Shown here piece after piece: positions 18,379-29,843 of a stretch of DNA of 39,875 nt (positions are counted from its first letter, which is position 1; each line of letters opens with the position of its first letter). The position numbers and the translations under genes were made by a program. This DNA is from Nitrosomonas sp. (lineage in GTDB: Bacteria > Pseudomonadota > Gammaproteobacteria > Burkholderiales > Nitrosomonadaceae): the NCBI GenBank assembly GCA_021774055.1, contig JAJFJL010000164.1, forward strand, positions 1 through 39,875. The letters are read 5' to 3'. Below the pieces are notes generated by a model. It searched no databases and was not told the origin of the DNA. It was given only the letters and a program-made list of their open reading frames with translations.

Positions 18379-18538
18379 CTAGTACCTTACACCCTAAAGA
18401 ACCAGGAAAATATAAATATGCAAAAATTGTCGAGGACAAGGCGAAGAAACGCAGGCACATTGAACATACGTCAAGTTTTTTCAACTCAGTTATCGGCAAT
18501 TTGTGCCACAGATTTTCCTAGTTCTTTAGGGTACTAGG
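18379..18538. repeat. Palindromic element of 160 bp between glmU and glmS
   Basis: The left arm from 18379 (CTAGTACC...CCTAAAGAACCAGGAAAAT) and the right arm to 18538 (ATTTTCCTAGTTCTTTAGGG, then TACTAGG) are imperfect inverted copies. The palindrome continues inward (GCAAAAATTGTC/GGCAATTTGTGCC). It could fold into one long hairpin and lies entirely between the glmU stop and the glmS start. The size and architecture are close to the 14041-14199 element, but the arm sequences differ. Confidence 0.7.
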
Positions 18539-18544
18539 TAAAAA

Positions 18545-19918
18545 CTAAACCTTATTTTTTGTAGGTCGCATCCATCCAGCAATGCTTACTTGCTTAGAAC
18601 GTGACAATGATAGTTGTCCTGGCGGAGTATTGCGGGTAATCGTTGATCCTGCACCGATGGTCGTACCTGCTGTCACTTTAACTGGTGCAACAAGTTGAGT
18701 ATCTGAGCCAATAAACACATTGTCTTCTATAATAGTTTGATGTTTATTTACCCCGTCATAATTACAAGTTATTGTTCCAGCACCAATATTTACATTTTTA
18801 CCAATTATAGAGTCACCAATATAAGATAAATGATTTGCTTTACTACCAAACGCAACTGAACTATTCTTTAGTTCAACAAAATTTCCTACATGTACCTTAC
18901 TTGCAAGCTTAGTGCCTGGACGAATGCGGGCATATGGACCAATTCTACAATTTTCACCAACTTCAGAATCTTCCAATAAGCTAAAAGGTGCAATAGTCGT
19001 TCCTGAACCTACAGTCATATCCTTTAAAATACAATTCGCTTTTACAATAACATGATCACCAAGAATTACCTTTCCTTCGAATATACAACCAACATCTATC
19101 ATTACATCCTGACCGCATAAAAGATTGCCACGAATATCAATACGCTCAGGATCAGCCAGCCCGACGCCTTGTTCAAGCAGCTTTTCTGCGTAATTATTTT
19201 GGTAAATACGCTCAAGTTTTGCTAACTGAACTTTACTGTTTACACCTAATATTTCCCAGGTATTAATAGGCCGTTCGGTAGCAATTGATACTTTATTTTC
19301 AACTGCAAACGATATTAAATCGGTCAAATAATATTCATGTTGCTGGTTATTATTTTCAAGTTTTGGTAACCAGTCTTGTAAATATTTATTCGGCAGCAAC
19401 ATAACACCAGTATTGATTTCACAAACTTTCTTCTGTGCTTGACTAGCATCTTTTTCTTCAACTATAGCAATTACTTTTGATGCTTCCTGAGAACGTATAA
19501 TTCTGCCATATCCATATGGATTATCCATATTTGCTGTAAGCAATGCACACAGATTATTACTAGAAACTATAAGTAAGTTACGTAAAGTTTCAATTTTTAC
19601 CAGCGGCACATCACCAAATAAAACTAAAGTAGACGCATCATCGTCTAAAAATGGCAACGCCTGCATTAGCGCATGCCCAGTACCCAATTGTTCACTTTGT
19701 TTGACCCAAATAATGTCATGATCAGTAATTGCTTTCTGTACATCTTCACCATTATAGCCATAAACGATACAAATTTTATCTGGGGATAACTTGCGTGCTG
19801 TGCTAAGCACATGTACTAATAATGGTTTGCCTGCTAAACAATGCAGCACTTTTGGCAAAGATGATTGCATCCGTTTACCAATTCCTGCGGCGAGAATAAC
19901 AATATTCAACTTTGACAT
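18545..19918 (-). CDS. glmU: Bifunctional N-acetylglucosamine-1-phosphate uridyltransferase / glucosamine-1-phosphate acetyltransferase
   Basis: The protein is 457 residues from the ATG at 19918, matching the usual length of about 456; the TTG 15 bases upstream is not needed. The N-terminal pyrophosphorylase domain (1-230) has the LAAGIGKRMQSSLPKVLH nucleotide-binding loop and the VLFGDVPL segment. The C-terminal half is a left-handed beta helix of hexapeptide repeats with NHLSYIGDSIIGKNVNIGAG and NVFIGSDTQLVAPV around the acetyl-CoA site. It completes UDP-GlcNAc synthesis after GlmS and GlmM. It lies downstream of atpC, as in many gammaproteobacteria, but behind a repeat and a terminator. 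Confidence 0.98.
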   Translation of the reverse strand: MSKLNIVILAAGIGKRMQSSLPKVLHCLAGKPLLVHVLSTARKLSPDKICIVYGYNGEDVQKAITDHDIIWVKQSEQLGTGHALMQALPFLDDDASTLVLFGDVPLVKIETLRNLLIVSSNNLCALLTANMDNPYGYGRIIRSQEASKVIAIVEEKDASQAQKKVCEINTGVMLLPNKYLQDWLPKLENNNQQHEYYLTDLISFAVENKVSIATERPINTWEILGVNSKVQLAKLERIYQNNYAEKLLEQGVGLADPERIDIRGNLLCGQDVMIDVGCIFEGKVILGDHVIVKANCILKDMTVGSGTTIAPFSLLEDSEVGENCRIGPYARIRPGTKLASKVHVGNFVELKNSSVAFGSKANHLSYIGDSIIGKNVNIGAGTITCNYDGVNKHQTIIEDNVFIGSDTQLVAPVKVTAGTTIGAGSTITRNTPPGQLSLSRSKQVSIAGWMRPTKNKV

Positions 19919-20045
19919 AATCAGGCACACCAATTATTCATTATATTGAAAGCTGGACTTAAGCCCAACCAGTTTACTAAAAAAATATCAAATAATTAAC
20001 AAAAACTATAGACATCTTTCATAAAAAATTCGAAAATAGAGAATT

Positions 20046-20182
20046 CTTCATATCATCCCCAAAGTAGTTTACACTTTTGATGTCAAAAAAATTACCAGTA
20101 GGGTGCATTCCATGCACCATTTATAATGTTGATGCGTAAAACGCACTTTACCTTAAATGTAAACCGAATAATGAAGGATGCC
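20046..20182. repeat. Nested-palindrome dispersed repeat, copy 4 (most complete)
   Basis: This copy has both outer arms: CTTCATATC...AAGTAGTTTACAC on the left (20047-20075) and GTAAACCGAATAATGAAGGA on the right (20160-20179), which are inverted relative to each other. The inner core 20098-20152 reads GTAGGGTGCATTCCATGCAC...GTGCGTT-like arms. It lies between glmU and the atp terminator. Confidence 0.85.
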
Positions 20183-20195
20183 AAATTATAGACAT

Positions 20196-20226
20196 AAAAA
20201 AAGGCGACTAAAGTCGCCTTTTTTTA
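20196..20226 (-). terminator. Intrinsic terminator of the atp operon
   Basis: GGCGACT/AGTCGCC (20203-20209 with 20212-20218) is flanked by a run of seven A on the left and of T on the right. On the minus strand it gives a GC stem followed directly by a U-run, 18 bases after the atpC stop. The symmetry means it could work in both directions. It is the clearest terminator in the window. Confidence 0.9.
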
Positions 20227-20243
20227 TGAAATGAATAATAGTA

Positions 20244-20666
20244 CTAATGACCACGCTTTCTAAGTTTCTGAATAGCTGATAGTTGAGCAGTTGCCTCTAT
20301 CAACTCAGCTTGCGCACGTGCAAAGTCTATTTCTGATTCACGATTTTTCATTGCCTCTTCTGCTGCCTCTTTAGCTTCTATTGCCTTAGCTTCATCCAAA
20401 TCTGCTGCACGAACAGCAGTATCTGCAAGAATAGTTACAACATCAGGTTGAACTTCCAGCATACCACCTGACACATAAACAAGTTCATCATCTTTCAATG
20501 GTGCTTTAATACGCACCATTCCAGACTGAATACGTGTCAACATTGGGGTATGACGCGGATATATACCAACCTCCCCCATCTGAGCAGGTGCTACTAAAAA
20601 TTCAACAGGACCAGAATATAAAGACTCCTCAGCACTGACAATATCTAAATGAAAAATTGTACCCAT
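20244..20666 (-). CDS. atpC: F1 ATP synthase epsilon subunit
   Basis: The 140-residue protein forms part of the central stalk and can inhibit ATP hydrolysis. It has the N-terminal beta-sandwich ([20 protein letters not shown], then [20 protein letters not shown]) and a C-terminal two-helix domain (about 90-138) rich in Ala and Glu. It is the last gene of the operon, 20 bp after atpD, and is followed by a clear hairpin terminator. Length and motifs are normal. Confidence 0.97.
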   Translation of the reverse strand: MGTIFHLDIVSAEESLYSGPVEFLVAPAQMGEVGIYPRHTPMLTRIQSGMVRIKAPLKDDELVYVSGGMLEVQPDVVTILADTAVRAADLDEAKAIEAKEAAEEAMKNRESEIDFARAQAELIEATAQLSAIQKLRKRGH

Positions 20667-20686
20667 TAGATTAATATTTCCGTTAT

Positions 20687-22075
<1,389 letters not shown>

Positions 22076-22094
22076 CTAGATACTAGTAAAATAT

Positions 22095-22985
22095 TTAAAC
22101 AGCTGCTGCGCCAGCGACTATCTCTGACAATTCCTTGGTTATAGCGGCTTGTCGTGATTTATTATAAATAAGCGTCAACTCATCTATAACAGTCCCTGCA
22201 TTATCTGATGCAGCTTTCATTGCCACCATCCTGGCTGATTGCTCAGATGACATATTCTCAGTAACAGCCTGATAAATTAGTGCTTCAACATACCGCACCA
22301 TAATGTCGTCAATTACCGGCTTAGCTTCCGGTTCGTAAATATAATCCCAAGCCGTATTTCCACTTTGACCATCACCTGCTTCTGTATCGCCTTTTATACG
22401 TTCATCAGTAAGAGGGAGTAATTGCTCCATTACAGGCTCTTGTTTCATCGTATTGATAAAACGGTTATAAAAAATAAACACACGATCAAAACGATCTTCT
22501 GTGTATCCATCTAAAACAACCTTCACAGCTCCAATCAATTTCTCCATATCTGGGGTATCGCCCAAAGCAACGACCTGAGAAATAACTTTAGCGCCAACAC
22601 GACCCATAAAACCTAATCCTTTGTTACCAATACAGCATACTTCAAATTCTTCTTTATCTGCTTCCCACGACTTCATTTCTTTCAAAGCTCTGCGCAGGAC
22701 ATTGGTATTAAGGCCACCACATAAACCCTTATCTGATGTGACGACAATAATACCAACACGCTTCACACTATCTCGGTCAATCAAAAAAGGATGACGATAC
22801 TCAGTATTAGCTAGACTCATATGTGCGGCAACATTACGTATTTTCTCACCGTAAGGACGTGCCTTTTTCATACGATCTTGCGCCTTACGCATTTTAGATG
22901 CGGCCACCATTTCCATAGCACGCGTTATCTTTTGCGTATTTTTAACACTTTTTATCTTATTGCGTACTTCTCTACTGCCAGCCAT
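22095..22985 (-). CDS. atpG: F1 ATP synthase gamma subunit
   Basis: The 296-residue rotary shaft subunit starts [20 protein letters not shown] and runs into [13 protein letters not shown], the long N-terminal coiled-coil helix. [14 protein letters not shown] is the conserved core, and [17 protein letters not shown] with [14 protein letters not shown] forms the C-terminal helix. It starts 3 bp after the atpA stop. Length is close to the family norm. Confidence 0.98.
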   Translation of the reverse strand: MAGSREVRNKIKSVKNTQKITRAMEMVAASKMRKAQDRMKKARPYGEKIRNVAAHMSLANTEYRHPFLIDRDSVKRVGIIVVTSDKGLCGGLNTNVLRRALKEMKSWEADKEEFEVCCIGNKGLGFMGRVGAKVISQVVALGDTPDMEKLIGAVKVVLDGYTEDRFDRVFIFYNRFINTMKQEPVMEQLLPLTDERIKGDTEAGDGQSGNTAWDYIYEPEAKPVIDDIMVRYVEALIYQAVTENMSSEQSARMVAMKAASDNAGTVIDELTLIYNKSRQAAITKELSEIVAGAAAV

Positions 22986-22988
22986 GGG

Positions 22989-24530
22989 TTAATATGTCCC
23001 GTTTTGCTTGAATTCCTGAATCGCAGCATGCAGTGACTTTTCTGTCTCTGCATCAAGCTCTTTGGTACTTTCAATCTTATCTAAAATCGCACCATGGTGA
23101 CTTCTAACATGCCCTTTTAGTGCAGATTCAAATGCTAATGCACGACCAACATCCACGTCATCCAAGTAACCGTTGTTTATTGAAAATAAGGTTAGTGCCA
23201 TTTCAGAAATACTTAAAGTTGCATATTGTGGCTGCTTCATTAATTCAGTAGCCATCTTGCCACGCTCTAATTGCTTACGTGTTGCTTCATCAAGATCAGA
23301 TGCAAATTGAGCAAAAGCTGCCAACTCTCTATATTGCGCTAAAGCCAAACGAATACCACCACCTAGCTTTTTAATAACCTTAGTTTGTGCCGCGCCACCA
23401 ACTCTAGAAACTGAAACACCAGCATTAATTGCAGGACGAATACCTGCATTAAATAAATCTGTTTCCAGAAAAATCTGCCCATCAGTAATTGAAATTACAT
23501 TAGTTGGCACAAATGCAGTCACGTCACCAGCTTGAGTTTCAATAATAGGTAAAGCAGTTAATGAACCTGTTTTTCCTTTAACTGCACCATTAGTTGCTTT
23601 TTCAACATATGCAGCATTAACACGAGCCGCACGTTCTAACAATCTTGAATGCAAATAGAATACGTCACCTGGATAAGCTTCACGTCCTGGTGGACGACGT
23701 AACAATAACGACACTTGACGATAAGCCCATGCTTGCTTAGTCAAATCGTCATAGATGATCAAGGCATCTTCACCTTTATCACGAAAATATTCACCCATGG
23801 TACAGCCAGAATAAGGAGCAATAAACTGCAAAGCAGCAGATTCAGATGCATTAGCAGCTACTACAATGGTATATTCCATCGCGCCATGCTCTTCCAATTT
23901 ACGTACCACGTTTGCAATAGAAGATGCTTTTTGCCCTATTCCAACGTAGATGCAGGTCATATTTTGACCTTTCTGATTAATAATTGCATCAATCGCAACA
24001 GCTGTTTTACCTGTTTGGCGGTCGCCAATAATTAATTCACGCTGACCTCGCCCAACTGGAACCATAGAATCAATTGCTTTCAATCCAGTTTGCACTGGCT
24101 GATCAACTGATTGGCGCCAAATAACACCAGGAGCTATTTTTTCTATTGGTTCTGATTTTTTGGTCGCTACCGGACCTTTTCCGTCAATTGGTTGACCCAG
24201 TGAGTTAACAACTCTACCTAGCAACTCCTCGCCAACAGGAACCTCCAAAATACGACCAGTACATTTAACTGTGTCACCCTCAGAGATATGCTCATACGCG
24301 CCCATGATAACGGCACCAACAGAATCACGCTCAAGATTAAGTGCGAGTCCATAAGTATTACCTGGAAACTCTAACATTTCCCCTTGCATTACGTCTGATA
24401 GACCGTGTATTCGCACAATACCATCAGTCACCGAAACGATAGTACCCTGTGTGCGAACTTCCGCAGTATCGGCAAGACCTTCAATTTTACTCTTAATCAG
24501 CTCACTGATTTCAGATGGATTTAACTGCAT
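22989..24530 (-). CDS. atpA: F1 ATP synthase alpha subunit
   Basis: The 513-residue protein holds the non-catalytic nucleotide sites. It starts [19 protein letters not shown] (the delta-binding N-terminus) and has Walker A GDRQTGKT at 169-176, [13 protein letters not shown], the [20 protein letters not shown] segment and [21 protein letters not shown]. Length is the standard 513. It is preceded by atpH with a 12-bp gap and followed within 3 bp by atpG. Confidence 0.98.
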   Translation of the reverse strand: MQLNPSEISELIKSKIEGLADTAEVRTQGTIVSVTDGIVRIHGLSDVMQGEMLEFPGNTYGLALNLERDSVGAVIMGAYEHISEGDTVKCTGRILEVPVGEELLGRVVNSLGQPIDGKGPVATKKSEPIEKIAPGVIWRQSVDQPVQTGLKAIDSMVPVGRGQRELIIGDRQTGKTAVAIDAIINQKGQNMTCIYVGIGQKASSIANVVRKLEEHGAMEYTIVVAANASESAALQFIAPYSGCTMGEYFRDKGEDALIIYDDLTKQAWAYRQVSLLLRRPPGREAYPGDVFYLHSRLLERAARVNAAYVEKATNGAVKGKTGSLTALPIIETQAGDVTAFVPTNVISITDGQIFLETDLFNAGIRPAINAGVSVSRVGGAAQTKVIKKLGGGIRLALAQYRELAAFAQFASDLDEATRKQLERGKMATELMKQPQYATLSISEMALTLFSINNGYLDDVDVGRALAFESALKGHVRSHHGAILDKIESTKELDAETEKSLHAAIQEFKQNGTY

Positions 24531-24542
24531 TTAAAATAACTC

Positions 24543-25079
24543 CTAGCTTTTAAGGGAAATGGCCATAGCCTCGAGTTTGCCGCGAACTGAACCATCAAGT
24601 ATCTCATCGCCGACTTCAACTTTCACCCCACCTATTAATTCAGGATCAATACTTACCTGAGCTTCAATTTTATGCTTAAACTTACGCTCAAGATTTGCTA
24701 TCAATTTACTTAACTGCTCACTGTCTAACGCAAATGCCGAAACAATTTTTGCTTCTAGCACACCCTCGTGCTGTGCTTTTAATTGCTCGAACAGCTCTCT
24801 CACCTGCGGCAAAATAGCTAACCGACTATTTCCAGCCATAGCTACAATAAGGTTTCTACCCTCATCATTCAATTTATCTTTACAACTTTCAATAAATATT
24901 TCTGTTAGTTGCTTAGCAGATACACCTGGGTTACCTTCAATAGCTTTAACACTTTCATCATTTGCTATTGATGTCATAGCAAGCAGCATATCTGACCACA
25001 AGTTTAATGTTTGCTTAGCCAATGCTGTTTTAAATATTGCCTCAGCATAGGGCCTAGCGATCGTTATAGCTTCAGCCAT
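24543..25079 (-). CDS. atpH: ATP synthase delta subunit
   Basis: The 178-residue peripheral-stalk subunit links b to the top of F1. It opens [20 protein letters not shown], the conserved helical bundle start, and ends with the family signature VSIDPELIGGVKVEVGDEIL and a DGSVRGKLEAM segment. Its ATG shares one base with the atpF stop (TAATG), indicating translational coupling. Length and motifs are normal. Confidence 0.97.
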   Translation of the reverse strand: MAEAITIARPYAEAIFKTALAKQTLNLWSDMLLAMTSIANDESVKAIEGNPGVSAKQLTEIFIESCKDKLNDEGRNLIVAMAGNSRLAILPQVRELFEQLKAQHEGVLEAKIVSAFALDSEQLSKLIANLERKFKHKIEAQVSIDPELIGGVKVEVGDEILDGSVRGKLEAMAISLKS

Positions 25080-25552
25080 TATTTTAGCTCTTCACCGATT
25101 GTGATAAGTAAACTCTCATGCGCTTTCGCATCAACTTCTCTACGCAGTATCTTAGACGCTCCTGCTACTGCTAACTCTGCCACCTGCTGGCGCAACGACT
25201 CTCTAGCACTAAATACCTCATGTTCAATTTCTGCCTTAGCACCTACTAGAATACGACCACCCTCTTCTCTAGCCGTCACCTTAGCTTCGTCAATAATCTC
25301 ACCGCTACGCTTTTCAGCCTGCGCAATTATCTCAGAAGCACGCTGCTTTGCTTCTTTCAACACTTCGGATGAACGCTGACTCGCAAGTTCAAGATCATGC
25401 TTACCACGCTCACCAGCAGCCAAGCCATCCGCAATTGTTTTCTGTCGCTCTTCTATTGCTAGCAACAACGGTGGCCAAACGTATTTAATTGTGAACCATA
25501 TAAATACCGAAAAGGCAATTGCTTGTGCAATAAGAGTAAAATTAATATCCAT
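25079..25552 (-). CDS. atpF: ATP synthase b subunit
   Basis: The 157-residue protein has one N-terminal membrane helix ([20 protein letters not shown]) and a long charged helix (about 35-150) with a regular Ala/Glu/Lys/Arg pattern that dimerises as the stator. [20 protein letters not shown] is the conserved junction. It lies between atpE (37-bp gap) and atpH (one-base overlap). Length is typical for gammaproteobacteria. Confidence 0.97.
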   Translation of the reverse strand: MDINFTLIAQAIAFSVFIWFTIKYVWPPLLLAIEERQKTIADGLAAGERGKHDLELASQRSSEVLKEAKQRASEIIAQAEKRSGEIIDEAKVTAREEGGRILVGAKAEIEHEVFSARESLRQQVAELAVAGASKILRREVDAKAHESLLITIGEELK

Positions 25553-25589
25553 GCTTAAACCCTAATATTGTCGTTAATAACAGCGATTG

Positions 25590-25886
<297 letters not shown>

Positions 25887-25916
25887 TTACTTTATGATAA
25901 ACCATTAAAAAATAAA

Positions 25917-26732
25917 TTAGTGTGACTCATGCGCCATTGAAATATAAACAACTGTTAGCATCATAAAAATAAATGCTTGCAACGTAACAATAAGAATATG
26001 AAATATTGCCCAGCCTGCTCCAAGTAGTGCACCAAAAAACGTCCCTGCTATGCCTGTTGCTGCCCACATACCTAACAGTAAAAATATTATCTCACCCGCA
26101 TATATATTACCAAACAAACGTAATGAATGTGACAGCGGCTTAGACACATATTCTACAAAGTTAAATAATAAATTGAGTGGCCACAACAGAGGATTCTTAC
26201 CAAAAGGCGTACAGAATAACTCAAAAGTCCAACCACGAACTCCTTTAACCTTCAGGTTGAAGTAAATAACCATAAACCATACTGATAAAGCAAGCGCAAA
26301 AGTCGTATTAACATCGGTAGTTGGAACTGTGCGCCAATTGTGTAACCCAAAGACATTTTCATAGATCCAGGCCATTATATCTATTGGCAGAATATCCATG
26401 GTATTCATCAGCAATACCCAAATAAAAATGGCTAGTGCTGTTGGCGCAATAAACGCATGTCGATCCCCGTGGAAGCTATTTTTAACCTGGTCGTCAATAA
26501 ACTCAACTGTTAATTCAACAAATGCTTGCCGCTTACTTGGTACGCCAGGTGTAGCTTTACGCACCATAAGCCACATAAAACCAAGTCCAATTACGCCAAG
26601 TATTATTGATGTCACAAGGGTATCAACATGTAACGTCCAGAATGACCCTTCCAATCCTCCTACTTGTGTCGTCAGATGGGTAAGATGATGCTCTATGTAC
26701 GATGTTGGAGTAAGTTCTATATCTGCTGCCAT
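25917..26732 (-). CDS. atpB: ATP synthase a subunit
   Basis: The 271-residue integral membrane protein has about five to six helices. The essential stator Arg is in [15 protein letters not shown], and the C-terminal helix region [20 protein letters not shown] is conserved, ending in the usual His-rich tail (AHESH). It forms the proton half-channels against the c ring. It follows atpI by 24 bp. Confidence 0.97.
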   Translation of the reverse strand: MAADIELTPTSYIEHHLTHLTTQVGGLEGSFWTLHVDTLVTSIILGVIGLGFMWLMVRKATPGVPSKRQAFVELTVEFIDDQVKNSFHGDRHAFIAPTALAIFIWVLLMNTMDILPIDIMAWIYENVFGLHNWRTVPTTDVNTTFALALSVWFMVIYFNLKVKGVRGWTFELFCTPFGKNPLLWPLNLLFNFVEYVSKPLSHSLRLFGNIYAGEIIFLLLGMWAATGIAGTFFGALLGAGWAIFHILIVTLQAFIFMMLTVVYISMAHESH

Positions 26733-26756
26733 TATTGTTGCCTATCCATAACTATT

Positions 26757-27146
26757 CTATTTAATCTGTGCTGATTGTTTGTTGTCTGATACCAAAAGTG
26801 CCATACTGTTAACAAGCACCGTCACTACAAACATCCCTATAAATACAAATGCATTCATCTCTTTATAAACTGTAAAAACCAACCAAAGAAAAATGACGGT
26901 AATAATTATTTTTACAGCCTCTGCCCTTAATGCGGTTCTAATTGTGCTACTTGCTGTATATCCTTTATGCATTGAAACCATGATTGCAAAGCCAATTGCA
27001 GATGCAATACTAACTGAACCACCTAACAACGCTGATATTGCAGCATGAAAATCAATTGCAAATCCAAGCACCAATGCAGATACGGATACGAATATTATTT
27101 GCCACCAAATAACAATACGTAACGGCCTATTCACTATCCATGACAT
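26757..27146 (-). CDS. atpI: ATP synthase accessory protein AtpI
   Basis: The 129-residue protein is predicted from the ATG at 27146, which has AGGAGAGG well placed upstream; an earlier in-frame ATG at 27170 lacks one. It has four hydrophobic helices (WWQIIFVSVSALVLGFAIDF, a second with ISALLGGSVSIASAIGFAIM, then IIITVIFLWLVF and FIGMFVVTVLVNSMALLV), the shape of AtpI, which helps assemble the c ring. It heads the operon. Sequence conservation in this family is low; the position supports the call. Confidence 0.9.
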   Translation of the reverse strand: MSWIVNRPLRIVIWWQIIFVSVSALVLGFAIDFHAAISALLGGSVSIASAIGFAIMVSMHKGYTASSTIRTALRAEAVKIIITVIFLWLVFTVYKEMNAFVFIGMFVVTVLVNSMALLVSDNKQSAQIK

Positions 27147-27194
27147 AGACCACACCTCTCCTGCATACACATAGCTTGAATTTATAATTCGCGC

Positions 27195-27223
27195 ATTCTA
27201 CAGCGTCTAAACAAATCAGTCAA
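27195..27223 (-). promoter_or_regulatory. Sigma-70 promoter of the atp operon
   Basis: On the minus strand, TTGACT (27218-27223) and TAGAAT (27195-27200) are separated by 17 bp, a near-consensus arrangement. Transcription would begin about 40 bp before the atpI start. The rest of the 27224-27573 gap is AT-rich. It should also hold the promoter for the divergent coiled-coil gene, which I cannot pin down, and it contains ATACTTCGCGCGG (27498-27510), half of the palindrome at 30343-30373. Confidence 0.75.
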
Positions 27224-27573
27224 CGAAAGAAAATTTCTCATCTGCTGCATATCTGAAATCCACCACCAACTTCTATATTTATTAAATCATTACTGTTTTC
27301 ACCAAATACTTGTGAATAAATTTTAATTTTATTCTCATAATATTCAACAATCTAGAGCTGTAAATAACCATGCTAGAATGACCGTAAGCAGACAAGTATT
27401 TTTAACAATTGTTTTTCAGTAATTAATTTGTTTGATCATAAAATTCACCTAACAAATGACTAGTAATCACTTTCAGATATACTACAGCCTCTCCTACATA
27501 CTTCGCGCGGTTACAGTTTCATTTTTATAATGCAAAAGCATCTCCCTCACTTGATACTAGCTCGAGAATAATC

Positions 27574-29421
27574 ATGACATTCAAGTCTCAGTTAATAAAA
27601 TCGTTGCTAAACACACCTTCATCAAGTAAAAAGTCTCAGCAAAAACAAACTAAAAAAACCACCAATCCTATTAAAACTAACAAACCAGCTGCTAAACCTA
27701 CCAACAAACCTCGCTCAAAAATTGACTCAGCAATTGAAATTAGTATAAAAAACGAAACTGCCAGAAGGGAACGCCTAAATGCTGAAGATCGTGCAATTAA
27801 AGAAGCCACTCAACGTATTGCATCAGAAAACAAAGCACGTGTCGCAGCAGAAGCACGTGCTAGAGCAGAAACCAACGCTAAAATAGCCGCTGAAGAAAGA
27901 GTTAAAGCAGAGACAGCAGCAACAAATGAAGCTAGAGCCAGAGCTAAAGCCGAAGCTATAGCGACAAAAAAAATCAACACTAGAATATCTCTAGAAACTA
28001 AAGTAAAACAGTTGGCCGAAGATAGGGCTCGCGCCGAAAATGAAATAAATATTTTACTAAAAACTAAGATACAGGCAGAAATATCAATCGTCGCAAAGGC
28101 ACGTCATCGTGCAGAACAAGAAGCCCTGGCATTAGATAAGGTAAATACAAAGGTTTTAGCTGAAAAGAAAGCTGCTGAAGCAGCTATCAACCTAAGCAAA
28201 GTCGCAGAAGAAGAAAGGTTAACTGCAATAGCTGATGCAGAAGCAAAAGCAATGTCCGCAGCAATAGCCCAAACTAAAATTCAGGAAAATGAAAAAGCAT
28301 TAGCCTTGGCCAAAGAAAAAACAGAGGCCGAAAGACAAATAATAGAAGAAATCCAAAAACATGCCAATATAGAACTAAAAATATTGGATCAAGTGCGTCA
28401 CCGTTTAGCTGAGGAAACTGCTGCTAGAAAAGTCGCAGAAGAAAGAATTCAGGCTGAAATTATTGCAACTGAACAAGCACAGATCAAACTAAGAGCAGAA
28501 ACATTTGCTACTAAAGAGGCACAAACACAAGTAAAGGCAGATATTCAAGCAACTATTGCAGCTGAAAAAAACATGTCAGCAGCACAAGAAGCCGCAGCAA
28601 TTTCACAGTCTATTATTAATACAAAAACAGCCATTACTAACATTGAACAAGAAAAAATTAAAACAGAATCCAGTCTACTTGAAGCAGTTAATAATCGCCT
28701 AGCGGCAGTAGCAAAAATACAAGCTGAAAAACAAAAAAGAATTCAGGCTAAACAACAAGAAATATTAATTTTAAAAGAAAAAGGTGATGCTGAGATTGCA
28801 GCTACAACAGCAATCCAAGCACGCATTAAGATAGAAAAAGAAGTTGCAGAAAAAGTTCGAGAACGTACCGCAGCAGATACAATTGCTATCACTACTGAAA
28901 GAAACAAGCTTATTGCTGAGAACAATGCTAAAAAAATTGCACATGAAAGCATTAAAGCCAATACCTTAGCCACAATAGAAGCAAATAATTTAGCTGAAAT
29001 GGAGAAACAACAGCTAAAAAATGCAGAACAACGTATCGAAGCTATTTCTCAAGCCAAACAAACTGTAGCAGAGCGCCTCAAAACTGAGCAAGCTATAACA
29101 CAACTTGCTATGACCAGAACCCAAGAAAAAATAGCTGCACTTGCTGCTGCTAAGTCTAGATTGAAGCTAGAAGAAACAGCTGCTGCTAAAGCTACAACTA
29201 GAGCTGAAACCGAAGCTGCTGTATTAGTTGCGATTAAAAAACGAATTGATAGCGACAAGCTAGCAACAGAGCGAGCAGTAGCCCGTAAAGAAGTAGAAAC
29301 TATGGCCCAAGAAGCAGCGCAAGCACGCGCCAAAATTGACAGAAAAGCAACAGCTGAAGCAACAACTAGAATAAGGGCAGAAATTGCAAGTGCCAAACAA
29401 GTTCGTAATAAAACAACTTGA
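27574..29421 (+). CDS. Large Ala/Glu/Lys/Arg-rich coiled-coil protein
   Basis: The 615-residue protein is almost entirely helical, with no recognisable catalytic domain. Residues 1-50 are Lys/Pro/Thr/Asn-rich (KTTNPIKTNKPAAKPTNKPR). From about 55 to the end runs a degenerate repeat built on phrases like ARARAETNAKIAAEERVKAE and KARHRAEQEALAL, with A/E/R spacing compatible with a long coiled coil. There is no signal peptide or membrane helix, and Cys is absent. TolA, M-protein-like or cytoskeletal filament proteins have similar composition, but I cannot assign one. The start ATG has a weak ribosome-binding site. It diverges from the atp operon, where parB/gid genes stand in many gammaproteobacteria. 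Confidence 0.75.
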   Translation: MTFKSQLIKSLLNTPSSSKKSQQKQTKKTTNPIKTNKPAAKPTNKPRSKIDSAIEISIKNETARRERLNAEDRAIKEATQRIASENKARVAAEARARAETNAKIAAEERVKAETAATNEARARAKAEAIATKKINTRISLETKVKQLAEDRARAENEINILLKTKIQAEISIVAKARHRAEQEALALDKVNTKVLAEKKAAEAAINLSKVAEEERLTAIADAEAKAMSAAIAQTKIQENEKALALAKEKTEAERQIIEEIQKHANIELKILDQVRHRLAEETAARKVAEERIQAEIIATEQAQIKLRAETFATKEAQTQVKADIQATIAAEKNMSAAQEAAAISQSIINTKTAITNIEQEKIKTESSLLEAVNNRLAAVAKIQAEKQKRIQAKQQEILILKEKGDAEIAATTAIQARIKIEKEVAEKVRERTAADTIAITTERNKLIAENNAKKIAHESIKANTLATIEANNLAEMEKQQLKNAEQRIEAISQAKQTVAERLKTEQAITQLAMTRTQEKIAALAAAKSRLKLEETAAAKATTRAETEAAVLVAIKKRIDSDKLATERAVARKEVETMAQEAAQARAKIDRKATAEATTRIRAEIASAKQVRNKTT

Positions 29422-29843
29422 AATACAACTTATACTTCACAGGAATCTTTGGAAAAAACACGTTTAAGCTTAAAGAAGCGTCCTAAGCAACTTTAAGTAT
29501 TCTCCATAACCTTATTTTATCAGTTAACACTACCGAGGATTTATTACGTCCTTTAAAGTACAAATTCAGGATAAATTGCAGTTTTTCGTGCTATTTTAAA
29601 AAAATATTGCGCTTAAATTTATTTTTAGTTGGATTACTTAAATCCCAACAAATTTGGCTTCAATTTTGTGAGGTTTATGAGTTTCCGGTTAGACACTAAT
29701 TAACAGTTATTACGATAAAATCATAGTGCTAGTTAATTCCCTTATAATCAAATGGATTTCTGATTTCATGTTGTTTGCAATGAGAAAATAACAGTACTTG
29801 TGGCATACGTAGTTAGCATTTCATCAAGCGTATCTATTACCGT
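29422..29843. other. Gene-free AT-rich region
   Basis: I see no gene, tRNA or strong terminator here. A short palindrome around TTTAAGCTTAAA (29462-29473) lies just after the coiled-coil gene. The remainder is unstructured AT-rich sequence. Confidence 0.4.

Noticed and set aside
16499-18544. glmS ribozyme or riboswitch upstream of glmS
   Set aside because: The only structure upstream is the long palindromic element, which has no resemblance to the glmS ribozyme core; such ribozymes are typical of Firmicutes.
28743-29396. Two minus-strand frames inside the coiled-coil gene
   Set aside because: The Ala/Ser-rich composition is the mirror of the plus-strand Ala/Glu repeat; codon pattern supports the plus strand only.
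27574-29421. Repeats that might suggest a CRISPR-like array
   Set aside because: The periodicity is at the amino-acid level and degenerate; there are no identical DNA repeats with unique spacers. No CRISPR array was found anywhere in the window.
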